Assembly (NCBI RefSeq): GCF_027744825.2
Contig: NC_071339.1
Location: forward strand, 26,025,501 to 26,089,500
Length of the DNA stretch: 64,000 nucleotides
From: Synchiropus splendidus
Lineage: Eukaryota; Chordata; Actinopteri; Syngnathiformes; Callionymidae
Direction of reading: 5' to 3'
This document shows positions 55,201-64,000 of the stretch, in pieces. A program made the translations under genes and the position numbers. Under the pieces are notes generated by a model. The model was not told the DNA's origin. It saw nothing but the letters and a program-made list of their open reading frames with translations, and searched no databases. Within the stretch, counting starts at the first letter, position 1. Every line of letters starts with the position of its first letter.

Positions 55201-56550
55201 AAATATAACAGTGTTGATAACTTTCGAAAAACACTTCAGATAGCTTAGATTTGATGTGCAACTACTAGAGAGACCCATTCTGCTATAGTGGGACGTTAAA
55301 ATTTCATGTTCTGAAGCTTCCGTGAAAAGTTATGGCACAATGCACAAAAACGCTTTTCAGCCTGAGATATGGTGGGTTTCAGAACGCCAAACATAAAAGT
55401 GTTAATAACTTTCGAAAAACACTTCAGACAGCCTAGATTTGATGTGCAAGTACTAGAAAGACCCTTTCTGCTATAGTGGGTGGTTAAAATTTCATGTTCT
55501 GAAGCTTCCCTGAAAAGTCATTGCACAATGCACAAAAACGCTTTTCAGCCTGAGACATCGTGGGTTTCGAAACGCCAAACATAAAAGTGTTGATAACTTT
55601 CGAAAAACACTTCAGACAGCTTAGATTTGATGTGCAACTACTAGAAAGACCCTTTCTGCTATAGTGGGAGGTTAAAATTTCATGTTCTGAAGCTTCCCTG
55701 AAAAGTTATGGCACAATGCACAAAAACGCGTTTCAGCTTGAGATAAGGTGGCTTTCGGAACGCCAAACATAAAAGTGTTGATAACTTTCGAAAAACACTT
55801 CAGACAGCTTAGATTTGATGTGCAACTACTAGATAGACCCTTTCTGCTATAGTGGGAGGTTGAAATTGCATGTTCTGAAGCTTCCCTGAAAAGTTATGGC
55901 ACAATGCGTAGAAACGCTTTTCAGCCTGAGATAAGGTGGGTTTCGGAACGCCAAACATAAAAGTGTTGATAATGTCGTCGGGTTTAGGTTTTCAAGGTCT
56001 TGTGTACAAGGCGATTAGCTATAACATAAGCCGTCCCTAGTTCCAAGCACACTACCTCCCTTTGCCTCCCTGGTAAAGGGCCCCTCGGTTGGTCAACTCA
56101 GTCAGCCTCTTGTTGCGGACACGGTTCTAAATCTATAATAAGCATATCAACTATACCTTATTATATTAGTGAGTAGTGTCGGCGCTTCACTGAGCGGGTT
56201 ATTTAATTAGCCCGACCTGTTAAGAAACAGGTTCTTGACCTTACAATGCTACACCTTATCGTAGTCTCTTTACTTAACTTCGTTTAGGGACTCATGATCG
56301 GATCCTAAATCCATTCCTTTCAAATAACATTTTCCCCATAAATGCCTAAAACTACCACCTAATCATTGACACAATAATTCAGGATGGAATAATGCTGCCA
56401 TGTGAGACACTCATTAAATGTGCAACAGGAGGAAATCAAACAATAACTCACCTATAACCCAATTGATGGTAGTAGGTAGGAGCCAGTTGATTCTTTAGTA
56501 GTCAGGGATCCACGCCGTTGTGCCTTTTCAGTACTTAATTCGTACTCAAT

Positions 56551-56556
56551 TTTATT
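56551..56556 (-). promoter_or_regulatory. Candidate viral poly(A) signal AATAAA
   Basis: The minus strand reads AAAATAAAATTGAG here, inside the LTR and about 800 bases downstream of the TATA box in viral sense. It is the only clear AATAAA on this strand in the LTR that I noticed. Cleavage would be expected some 10-30 bases further on, near 56535. A downstream GU-rich element was not evaluated. Confidence 0.5.
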
Positions 56557-56651
56557 TTGTTTTTTGTCACAAAAATGTTTCTTCAAAAAATTAATAAAAG
56601 AATTGTAAAAACAGTAATGTCAACCAAAAACAATAAAATCCATAAACTCAA

Positions 56652-56675
56652 GGGTATTGCCAGACGCTGATACCC
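56652..56675 (-). other. LTR hairpin 1 with conserved loop
   Basis: Plus-strand GGGTATT (56652-56658) and GATACCC (56669-56675) pair over seven positions, six of them Watson-Crick and one T-G, around the loop GCCAGACGCT. In viral RNA the loop reads AGCGUCUGGC. See hairpin 2, which has the same loop on a different stem. Confidence 0.6.
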
Positions 56676-56687
56676 AACAATATCAAA

Positions 56688-56709
56688 AGTACCGCCAGAC
56701 GCTGGTACT
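56688..56709 (-). other. LTR hairpin 2 with the same loop and a different stem
   Basis: Plus-strand AGTACC (56688-56693) pairs perfectly with GGTACT (56704-56709) around the loop GCCAGACGCT, identical to hairpin 1. The two stems differ in sequence yet both pair, which is compensatory change and points to a structure that matters as RNA. Confidence 0.6.
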
Positions 56710-56718
56710 AGTACATAT

Positions 56719-57189
56719 ACTTCAAAAACCATATAATCAAAAATACTTCAAAAGCCGTATAATTAAAATACTTCAAAACCATATAATCAAAAACACTTCA
56801 AAAGCCGTATAATTAAAAATACTTCAAAACCATATAATCAAAAATACTTCAATAACCATATAATCAAAAACACTTCAAAAGCCGTATAATTAAAATACTT
56901 CAAAACCATATAATCAAAAACACTTCAAAAGCCGTATAATTAAAAATACTTAAATCATATAATCAAAATTACTTCAATAACCGTATAATTAAAAATACTT
57001 CAAAACCATATAATCAAAAACACTTCAAAAACCGTATAATTAAAAATACTTCAAAACCATATAATCAAAATTACTTCAATAACCGTATAATTAAAAATAC
57101 TTCAAAACCATATAATCAAAATTACTTCAATAACCGTATAATTAAAAATACTTCAAAACCATATAATCAAAATTATTTCAATAAAAAGG
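56719..57189. repeat. AT-rich minisatellite inside the LTR, about 18 copies
   Basis: Units of 25-26 bases alternate between two forms, ACTTCAAAACCATATAATC and ACTTCAAAAGCCGTATAATT, each followed by an A-rich spacer, giving a dimer period of about 51. About 18 units run from 56719, and the last copies decay near 57189. It lies in the putative R region, so it would be present in viral RNA. It probably explains much of the LTR's length. Confidence 0.9.
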
Positions 57190-57353
57190 ATTAATTCAGA
57201 AATAGTAAAAGAGAAATAAAAGATGAGTTGAAATCAAATGGTCCGAGAGCAAACAGCAAGAGCACCGTCCCAAGATAAGATAAAAACTTACGGCGGACAA
57301 ACGCGGGCGAAGATCCAAAAAGAGCAAGAGCTCAGGGTCACATCTCCGAGCGC

Positions 57354-57360
57354 TTATATA
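57354..57360 (-). promoter_or_regulatory. LTR TATA box
   Basis: The minus strand reads GCTATATAAGCG here, a close match to TATAWAAG, about 530 bases inside the LTR from the U3 start. Transcription would begin about 25-30 bases further on, near 57328, which would set the U3/R border. A GC-rich segment surrounds it in an otherwise AT-rich LTR. Confidence 0.75.
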
Positions 57361-57510
57361 GCGACACACGGCTTTGAAGACATACCGACATCCGTTTTCT
57401 CACGCCAAGCCAATTAGTCATATCTATAACTTATCTTGTTTTTTCTCCAGGTGGCCTTTTGAAGTTCCTCCCTCAAAAGGATACATGTTCGGTGATAGAT
57501 CATATTAGTG

Positions 57511-57549
57511 CCAATTGCGTCAGCACTTACATCATTTTTTATACGTCAC
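57511..57549 (-). promoter_or_regulatory. U3 MARE/CRE-like sites and inverted CCAAT box
   Basis: On the minus strand TGCTGACGCAA (57525-57515) resembles a Maf recognition half-site, ATTGG (57515-57511) is an inverted CCAAT box, and AGTGACGTAT (57550-57541) contains a CRE-type TGACGTA. They lie 150-200 bases upstream of the TATA box in viral sense. These are motif matches only. Confidence 0.4.
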
Positions 57550-57611
57550 TGATGCCCGGTTCACCATATTAGGTCAGTACATCCACTCCATTTTGTCAGC
57601 ACGTGCGCACA

Positions 57612-57640
57612 GGTTCAAACTAAGTTCAAGATGGCCGCTT
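57612..57640 (+). promoter_or_regulatory. U3 DR5 retinoic-acid-response-like element plus YY1-like site
   Basis: GGTTCA (57612-57617) and AGTTCA (57623-57628) form a direct repeat with a five-base spacer, the half-sites and spacing of the classical DR5 retinoic acid receptor element. It is followed at once by AAGATGGCCGC, a strong match to the YY1 consensus. Further half-site-like hexamers (AGGTCA near 57658, AGTTCA near 57695, GGTTCA near 57725) lie within 120 bases. The cluster is about 260 bases upstream of the TATA box. Confidence 0.5.
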
Positions 57641-57752
57641 CAAATGAGCGCGCCTTCAAGGTCATTCTCAGATCCAAGCACACAGCTGTTCGTGAGTTCA
57701 AACGCGCATGATCAAACGCATACAGGTTCACTAAAGTTTGAAACATTAAACA

Positions 57753-57850
57753 ATTAATGATAAAAAAAAATCAAAAACAATATCAAATATTATTTAGCAG
57801 GTCCATTAATGATAAAAAACAGAAACAATATCAAATATTATTTAGCAGGT
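57753..57850. repeat. Duplicated AT-rich block in U3
   Basis: ATTAATGATAAAAAA...CAATATCAAATATTATTTAGCAGGT occurs twice in a row, at 57753-57802 and 57805-57850, with a four-base length difference and one or two mismatches. Tandem duplication in U3 is a common form of retroviral enhancer. The block is a possible target for the AT-hook of the neighbouring accessory protein, which is inference. Confidence 0.8.
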
Positions 57851-57889
57851 TTTGATTATAATATTTTCGAACTTCCAGTGTATACAACA

Positions 57890-57899
57890 TCCCCCTCCG
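57890..57899 (-). other. Polypurine tract
   Basis: The minus strand reads CGGAGGGGGA and is followed directly by the LTR start TGTTGTATAC. This is the plus-strand primer site for reverse transcription. It lies 13 bases after the stop codon of the large accessory gene, a usual spacing, and fixes the U3 boundary. Confidence 0.88.
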
Positions 57900-57912
57900 A
57901 AAATATCGTCCT

Positions 57913-59904
57913 TCACCATTTGTCCAGTTCGTCAAAGTCCAGTGGTCCGATTCCTTCGTCGTCATCATTTTGTTGTCTCATCAGGGACTCGAGATCATCC
58001 AATTCTCTCAGCATGTTCACGTAGTAGCAGATCCACATCAGCGCAGATGCCGATCTTGGCACACCAGGCGACGCAGGGCTGGACGTCAAAGGGGCAGTGT
58101 AGTCATTAGGTTCTCCATCACCATCCACAGACGCTGGGGGAGCTGGAACCTCATATTGGGGAGTGGTGGGTGAATATTCATTTCGTGGGGCTGGAGTCGA
58201 GTGGCTTGCAGATTGAGAAGATGTGGGGCTCAGATCACTGGAGTCTTCAGTTTGAGGAGAAGGTGTCTGGCGTCTTGGTGATGCAGGGGGTACAGGGTTT
58301 AGCATGCTTCCGGGGTTCATCTCCACAGGGCCATCTGTCCCCGTGTGAGAGTCATTAACGGGGCCTGCTACGAACTGTCCAACATCAGGGAAGACAAAGC
58401 TGATGTCCCTCATGTTTAACCCACACAGGTGGCAACTTCCCAGGATATGGCCATCGTGCTTACAAAGGAGTGGATCTTTAAGGGCTACTAATTCTCCCTT
58501 ACAATAAGCACAATTTGCTGCGCTGGCATCTCCTTGGTGATTTGGCTGTTCTTCCTGGCTGTCCTCAACTGCACTACTTTCTGAAGGTGGTGGGGCATTT
58601 GGCAGTGGTTCGGGAGAGGACCGCGCTGGCTCAGGGTACATCGGTACAGACACGGAGGCCCTCCGACACTTGGGTGCCCTTGGGGCTGGAGTAGCTACCG
58701 ACTCCGAGCTAGCAGGTGCCTCGTCATTGGACGGGAGATTGCTTCTCCCTCCAGAGGCCACCTCTGTGCTACTGGATGTCGCGGCTCTCCTTGCCCAACG
58801 TCTCGCCGGGTTCGGTCTCCGGGGGGCGGGCCTCCCGCGTTGCCGTTTGTACTGTTGGAACATGGCAGGGCGCTTCCAGTCGCGATTCCCCTCCAACACC
58901 GCCATTGCTTCCTCCTTAGCTCCACTCATCACCAGTCGGGCGAATTTTTCCCAAGTGACTGGTCTTTGCATATGCCATCCATGTGCCGTGGGCACCACTG
59001 ATCTGCCTTTCAACAACCTTTCGATCCACTCATAGTAACCACTAGGACAATATCCTCCTTGGTAATGTTGTGTACCAAACCCCCCATGCCACAATTCATC
59101 ATGCTCCCTGTCAACGCACTCCTCCCAGTCCTCATACACACTCACAACATCTTTCTGCCATTGAGTCACCATCAGTAAGTTTGTGTCGCAGAGGTAAATC
59201 TGCTTTCCGGGAGGTTGGTAGCCTGGCTGAATGTTTCCTGGCCCCCAAGGTCTGGCTGGGCTAACATTTCCCAAGTCTTCGTTGTATATTTCTCCCACCT
59301 GTTCGGTTTTCAGCACCATTCCCTCCATCATATACGGGGGATGGAATGCTCCGCGTTCAATCCAGGATGTCTGCCCAGGTCCTATTTTACAATGGTACGC
59401 CCTAATGGCGTACGTGGTCAACGGAGGCAGCTTATCATCCCCGGGGAACGTAAACTCCCAGAGTTCAGCACAAACAACTGGGAGCCAATGGTTCAATGGC
59501 TCGTTCTCCCGGCACATTACCACAAAACGTGGCCATGCCTGGAGAATGAACGGGGTCTCCTTTTCGAATGACCACACAACCCGATCCTTTGCTTTGATTT
59601 CATGCGGTATCCACAATTTTTGGACCTGCTTTTTGTGATCTTGGGTAAGTACACCGCGTGACACCTTTGCTGTAAATTTCATGCGGGGCTCACCCCTCCA
59701 ATATTCAACCATTTTGGTGGAGGGTCCCCAACTAAAAATCCTATGTCTTCCTCTGTCTACAGGGCGGACTTTGGTTCCGGGATCAAGGGGCTCCATGATC
59801 ACATCTAGGGCATACAGGACTCTCGTTTTTTGCGTGTGCCATGGATCCCATTGATCTGCTTTGTTGTTCCCGTCCGTAATCACAATTGAGCCCTGTAGAA
59901 ACAT
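57913..59904 (-). CDS. Candidate viral transactivator (663 aa; AT-hook, Cys/His cluster, acidic tail)
   Basis: An intact 663-codon frame is the last gene before the LTR, where foamy viruses carry their transactivator gene. Residues 1-345 look globular and Trp-rich. A conserved-looking block (about 286-337) includes WIERLLKG and WHMQRPVTWEKFARLV. Residues 352-373 are strongly basic with an AT-hook-like core RGRP at 356-359 and RRPNPARRWARR, also a probable nuclear signal. Residues 378-460 and 500-620 are Pro/Ser-rich. C465, C468, C481, H483, H486, C491 and C494 form a zinc-binding-like cluster. The end (634-663) is acidic and hydrophobic (LDFDELDKW), as in activation domains. It is over twice the usual length of mammalian foamy transactivators, and I see no certain homology. 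The ATG lies 10 bases after the previous stop; TTTCTACAG at codons 2-4 resembles a splice acceptor. Confidence 0.75.
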   Translation of the reverse strand: MFLQGSIVITDGNNKADQWDPWHTQKTRVLYALDVIMEPLDPGTKVRPVDRGRHRIFSWGPSTKMVEYWRGEPRMKFTAKVSRGVLTQDHKKQVQKLWIPHEIKAKDRVVWSFEKETPFILQAWPRFVVMCRENEPLNHWLPVVCAELWEFTFPGDDKLPPLTTYAIRAYHCKIGPGQTSWIERGAFHPPYMMEGMVLKTEQVGEIYNEDLGNVSPARPWGPGNIQPGYQPPGKQIYLCDTNLLMVTQWQKDVVSVYEDWEECVDREHDELWHGGFGTQHYQGGYCPSGYYEWIERLLKGRSVVPTAHGWHMQRPVTWEKFARLVMSGAKEEAMAVLEGNRDWKRPAMFQQYKRQRGRPAPRRPNPARRWARRAATSSSTEVASGGRSNLPSNDEAPASSESVATPAPRAPKCRRASVSVPMYPEPARSSPEPLPNAPPPSESSAVEDSQEEQPNHQGDASAANCAYCKGELVALKDPLLCKHDGHILGSCHLCGLNMRDISFVFPDVGQFVAGPVNDSHTGTDGPVEMNPGSMLNPVPPASPRRQTPSPQTEDSSDLSPTSSQSASHSTPAPRNEYSPTTPQYEVPAPPASVDGDGEPNDYTAPLTSSPASPGVPRSASALMWICYYVNMLRELDDLESLMRQQNDDDEGIGPLDFDELDKW

Positions 59905-59913
59905 TACAAAATG

Positions 59914-60564
59914 TCAATTCTGAGAAGGTCTACGAAGAGTAGACGCCATCCCAAACAGCCTTATGCTGTTCGAAGTTTTCCATATCTTTATGGGGTAACA
60001 AGTCCCCATCAGGTAACCTATATAAAACACAGAGACATACAAAGAAGTTCCTCCAGCTAACTTTTTGAACAGAATCCATATCATCAGAATTATCCATTGC
60101 GCAGTAAGATTAAGTGCTGCCTTTTTATACCTCCCCAGGGTTGACCAAATTAATGTCAGTAATAAACCTATGAGTATGAAATATATCGCCGTTCCTGCTA
60201 TAATGCAATAGGTACACTGAGAACCTATACAAAACAAAAGGGCCAATTCGGTGTACAGACTGTCCAGTACGTATACTATGGTGACCGCGGTCGGCCAAAG
60301 CCATGGTCTCTGAGGGCTTAAATTTAAACCCGCGCATCCAATGAGGCTGAACGAGGCATGTAAAGGGGATGCTTTTCTAACGAAAAAGCGAATGCACCCT
60401 ACTATTAATCCGAGGATGCATCCCAGACAAGTTTTTTGCTTATGTAATGGAGGAACAAATATTACTTGTAAGATGGACAGTATTGCAAGATCAATAAAAT
60501 CTGCCCCTACCTGGGGAGGACTCTCGGGGTGATACCCGGTGGTGTTCGTCTGGTTGCTTGCCAT
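59914..60564 (-). CDS. Multi-spanning membrane accessory protein (216 aa)
   Basis: The frame starts at an ATG at 60564 and is intact. The N-terminus (MASNQTNTTGYHPESPP) is polar with two Asn-glycosylation sequons. Hydrophobic segments at about 22-39, 45-62, 91-112, 115-140, 153-171 and 173-190 predict four to six membrane spans, with Cys residues in several and a short basic C-tail. The gene sits between env and the candidate transactivator and ends 10 bases before the latter. I do not recognise a family. By position it is a viral accessory gene; a role in membrane trafficking, receptor modulation or ion passage is possible, but nothing in the sequence decides this. Confidence 0.65.
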   Translation of the reverse strand: MASNQTNTTGYHPESPPQVGADFIDLAILSILQVIFVPPLHKQKTCLGCILGLIVGCIRFFVRKASPLHASFSLIGCAGLNLSPQRPWLWPTAVTIVYVLDSLYTELALLFCIGSQCTYCIIAGTAIYFILIGLLLTLIWSTLGRYKKAALNLTAQWIILMIWILFKKLAGGTSLYVSVFYIGYLMGTCYPIKIWKTSNSIRLFGMASTLRRPSQN

Positions 60565-60575
60565 GTTCAGCGCGA

Positions 60576-60785
60576 CTAAACGTGAGATATTTGCTGCGCT
60601 GCTCTTTGCAGGTGCTTGTGGGTGGAGGCGTTACCTTGAGTCCCCTGTTGATGTAGGCGGAGCGTCAGTGCATCTGCTCCAATACTCGCCCATGCCATCC
60701 AGAAGAGAGTCCAAACTATTGTCTGGTTCCGTGCTGTGTTTAAACACTTTATGGGCATTTTAATATAATTGTGGGTAAAAGCCAT
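60576..60785 (-). CDS. Possible small signal-peptide ORF (up to 69 aa)
   Basis: The frame can start at 60785 or at a second ATG at 60758. After the second ATG it has a charged start, a hydrophobic stretch (IVWTLFWMAWASIGADA) resembling a signal peptide or anchor, then a polar tail with one N-glycosylation sequon. It stops 11 bases before the 216-codon gene. A donor-like CTCAAG/GTAACG lies at 60635/60634, so it might be a spliced leader exon. Joining it to the acceptor-like site at 59893 would not keep frame. It may also be chance. Confidence 0.35.
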   Translation of the reverse strand: MAFTHNYIKMPIKCLNTARNQTIVWTLFWMAWASIGADALTLRLHQQGTQGNASTHKHLQRAAQQISHV

Positions 60786-61080
60786 GAACCGTAGTACATT
60801 GCTCTGTGAATTTGGGTCATTTAGTTCTCATTTTAATCAATCCTGAATTGATATCGTAAACTAGTACTTTGGTACTGATTAAGATGTATTAGTAACGTTA
60901 TACACGGTGTATTGTCCATCCTTCAACACCAGTCCTCTCTTTTAGGAGAACTGGGTAGCTTTGAAGTTAAGTAATATTAATATTATTAAAATGATACCTA
61001 ACACTCAGGTTAAAATTTTGATTTTCATCCTAAGATTTTCCTTATTCACTTCCCCCTCAGGCACTTTCGTGTCCGGTACC
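60786..61080 (-). other. Intergenic segment after env, candidate internal promoter region
   Basis: About 295 bases with no convincing gene. The minus strand contains GTGTATAACG (about 60907-60898), a weak TATA-like match, and an AT-rich TAATATTAATATTAC stretch. Close to the env stop it has a second purine tract, CTGAGGGGGAAGTG (61060-61047), similar to the true polypurine tract. Foamy viruses use an internal promoter near the end of env to start accessory-gene expression; whether this segment serves so is a guess. Confidence 0.3.
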
Positions 61081-62989
<1,909 letters not shown>

Positions 62990-64000
62990 CAGGTGCTGCT
63001 GGAAAAACGTGCAGCCTGGCATCTCATGATCCAGGACAGCTTCAGTAAATCCAGTACGGCTGAGCTTAGCTCTCCTCTTCAGCCAAGCTGACCACCATCC
63101 AGTCACCTTTGTTCTTGCTACAGGTCTAACCGGGATCGAGACATTAGTCAGTATCATCAAGTCCTTTGTGTCAATTTCTATGAAGACCCCCAACGGGCAC
63201 CATATGAAGCCAGTGAACATGATAAGGACATGGGCGGTCCCAGACACTACACGTGGGCCGCATTCAGTAACAAGAATAAGGTTACGTTCAATAGTGGAGA
63301 CCCTGGCTTCCTGTACCTCCTTAGCATGCCTGGGCAAGGTTCCAGAAGTTGTAAAAATCCTCTTATTGTTGGTTAAATGCGGGTAGTTGTACACGTCTGG
63401 GCAGAATATTTTCCCCTTAGCCACTCTATCTTGTGGCCATATTTGCTCGGTCCACCACCTTCCCATGGAGGTGGATTCCCAATCTCTCTGGCTATAGCCT
63501 GGCAAGGATAGGCTCCCATCTCCAGACAAACGCAAGCCATCCTCCCACTTCCAAGGGAGAAAGTCTTCCCACTTCATGGTGGTATCCCTGGGGATGACTG
63601 AGAGTTTCTTTTCCTGTTTAGATGACAATTTGTCATAGCCAATAGTCATCACAGTCTGGTATATCAGAATGGGGCAGTTCCAAGAATCTATGACACTGGC
63701 CCGTAAAGCAAACGGCGGCTGAGGAAGGTGATCGTTTGAGTGGAAACGATACCGCAGCGCCAAGAACTGTGCTGGGTTTATCTGCCAGGGGGTGCCAGTA
63801 TCGCACACATTCCAAACCCCGTTACGTCGGCCACAGGTGCATGGCCCACAATGGGTGTCTTTGCGTAGTATTTGATATCGACATCCCCACGAGTCCCAGC
63901 AGCACTTGCAAAACGTGAAGGGGGCAGACCCCATTAATTCGATCCCGCACATCAAATGTTCAGCGCCCACCTCCGCTCGCTTAGGACGGTGCTCTTGCTT
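62990..64000 (-). pseudogene. env: Envelope gene, 5' part (surface subunit), partial at the edge and interrupted
   Basis: The frame is open from the right edge; the GTG at 63970 is not a real start. About 10 codons in, an R-P-K-R motif matches a furin site, so leader or another subunit probably lies beyond the window. The remainder is Cys- and Trp-rich (FCKCCWDSWGC; CGPCTCGRRNGVWNVC; KWEDFLPWKWEDG), has a hydrophobic stretch (VLIMFTGFIWCPLGVFI) and an N-V-S sequon, as in a surface glycoprotein. The frame then enters the 28S fragment near 62989 and stops at 62897 after about 31 rRNA-encoded residues. Its last 130 bases (62990-63120) could be env or another captured piece. Family assignment rests on context with the anchor subunit. 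Confidence 0.65.

Larger units (their letters stand above)
5022..55972. repeat. 188-bp tandem satellite array, about 271 copies
   Basis: The same unit recurs at 188-base spacing throughout (for example the block starting ACACTTCAGACAGCTT at 12061 recurs at 12249). Each unit holds one HindIII site in TCTGAAGCTTCCCTG, one TTCGAA, and blocks such as GATAACTTTCGAAAAACAC and CTATAGTGGGAGGTTAAAAT. Copies in the middle are nearly identical, with diagnostic variants that recur at multiples of 188. Open frames of 60-95 codons inside it are the same unit read in a frame that lacks stops and are not genes. No unrelated sequence of more than a few dozen bases was seen inside the array. Function is unknown; the size and organisation would suit pericentromeric or centromeric DNA. 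Confidence 0.97.
55973..57889 (-). repeat. Retroviral 3' LTR, 1,917 bp
   Basis: In viral (minus) sense the LTR begins TGTTGTATAC at 57889, directly after a purine tract, and ends in ACGACA at 55973, directly before satellite sequence. The ends form a short imperfect inverted repeat (TGTTGT/ACGACA). U3 runs from 57889 to about 57330 with a TATA box, R to about 56535 after an AATAAA signal, and U5 to 55973; the R borders are estimates. It holds a minisatellite and two hairpins in the putative R. The 5' LTR is not in the window, so the ends were not confirmed by comparison. Confidence 0.85.

Noticed and set aside
5014..55278. Many 60-134 codon open frames in the satellite on both strands
   Set aside because: They are the same 188-bp unit read in frames that happen to lack stops; they recur with the repeat and show no independent coding signal.
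5022..55972. CENP-B-box-like sequence TTTCGAAAAACACTTC in every monomer
   Set aside because: It matches the TTCG and central A of the consensus but lacks the CGGG half, so it cannot be called a CENP-B box.
5022..55972. CRISPR-like array of regular repeats
   Set aside because: The units are contiguous 188-bp tandem repeats with no variable spacers, in a vertebrate context.
57515..59638. Plus-strand open frames opposite the 663-codon gene (for example 58670-59035 and 59231-59638)
   Set aside because: They are antisense shadows of a long intact minus-strand gene, without conserved motifs.
59892..60635. Splicing of the small signal-peptide ORF to the 663-codon gene at TTTCTACAG
   Set aside because: The donor leaves one extra base and the acceptor starts at a codon boundary, so the join would be out of frame.

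Overview
The window is vertebrate genomic DNA, most likely from a ray-finned fish. It holds an old Ty3/Gypsy retrotransposon with a nested piggyBac element, a very long 188-bp satellite array, and the 3' part of a complex retrovirus. The retrovirus carries captured pieces of host transcripts whose encoded residues look fish-like. No bacterial gene layout, CRISPR array or tRNA was seen.

Layout. (1) 1-5021: a decayed Ty3/Gypsy element on the minus strand. Gag starts near 4968 and the integrase core runs off the left edge. It is broken by frameshifts, by a short LINE-3'-end-like insertion (about 3092-3243) and by an internally deleted piggyBac element (1182-2804, transposase remnant on the plus strand). 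(2) 5022-55972: about 271 tandem copies of a 188-bp satellite, with higher-order repeats of 5 and 6 monomers, a 4,364-bp internal duplication and an island of an older subfamily near 44.6-46.2 kb. (3) 55973-64000: a provirus in minus orientation inserted into the satellite. It has a 1.9-kb 3' LTR (55973-57889), a polypurine tract, a 663-codon candidate transactivator gene, a 216-codon multi-spanning membrane protein gene, a possible small secreted or anchored peptide, and an envelope gene that continues past the right edge. The layout (long LTR, accessory genes between env and the LTR, acidic-tailed DNA-binding-like protein) best fits a foamy (spuma-like) virus, but pol lies outside the window, so this placement is an inference.

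The main discovery is inside env. About 0.85 kb of the envelope gene (roughly 62140-62989) consists of non-viral sequence joined end to end in viral sense: a fragment of 28S ribosomal RNA, then an intron-less piece of the TP53 DNA-binding domain, then an intron-less piece of the PTEN phosphatase domain. TP53 and PTEN are fused in frame. The joins show short shared sequence, and no poly(A) tail or target-site duplication surrounds the insert. This is what retroviral copy-choice onto host RNAs would leave. Env is therefore split and probably defective, as in acutely transforming retroviruses, but here the captured genes are two tumour suppressors instead of oncogenes. The p53 residue matching human Arg273 is Trp, and the PTEN piece stops before the catalytic P-loop, so neither piece should keep its normal activity.

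The LTR has its own unusual features: two hairpins with an identical 10-nt loop but different, compensated stems; an 18-copy AT-rich minisatellite; a duplicated AT-rich block in U3; and a DR5 retinoic-acid-response-like element beside a YY1-like site.
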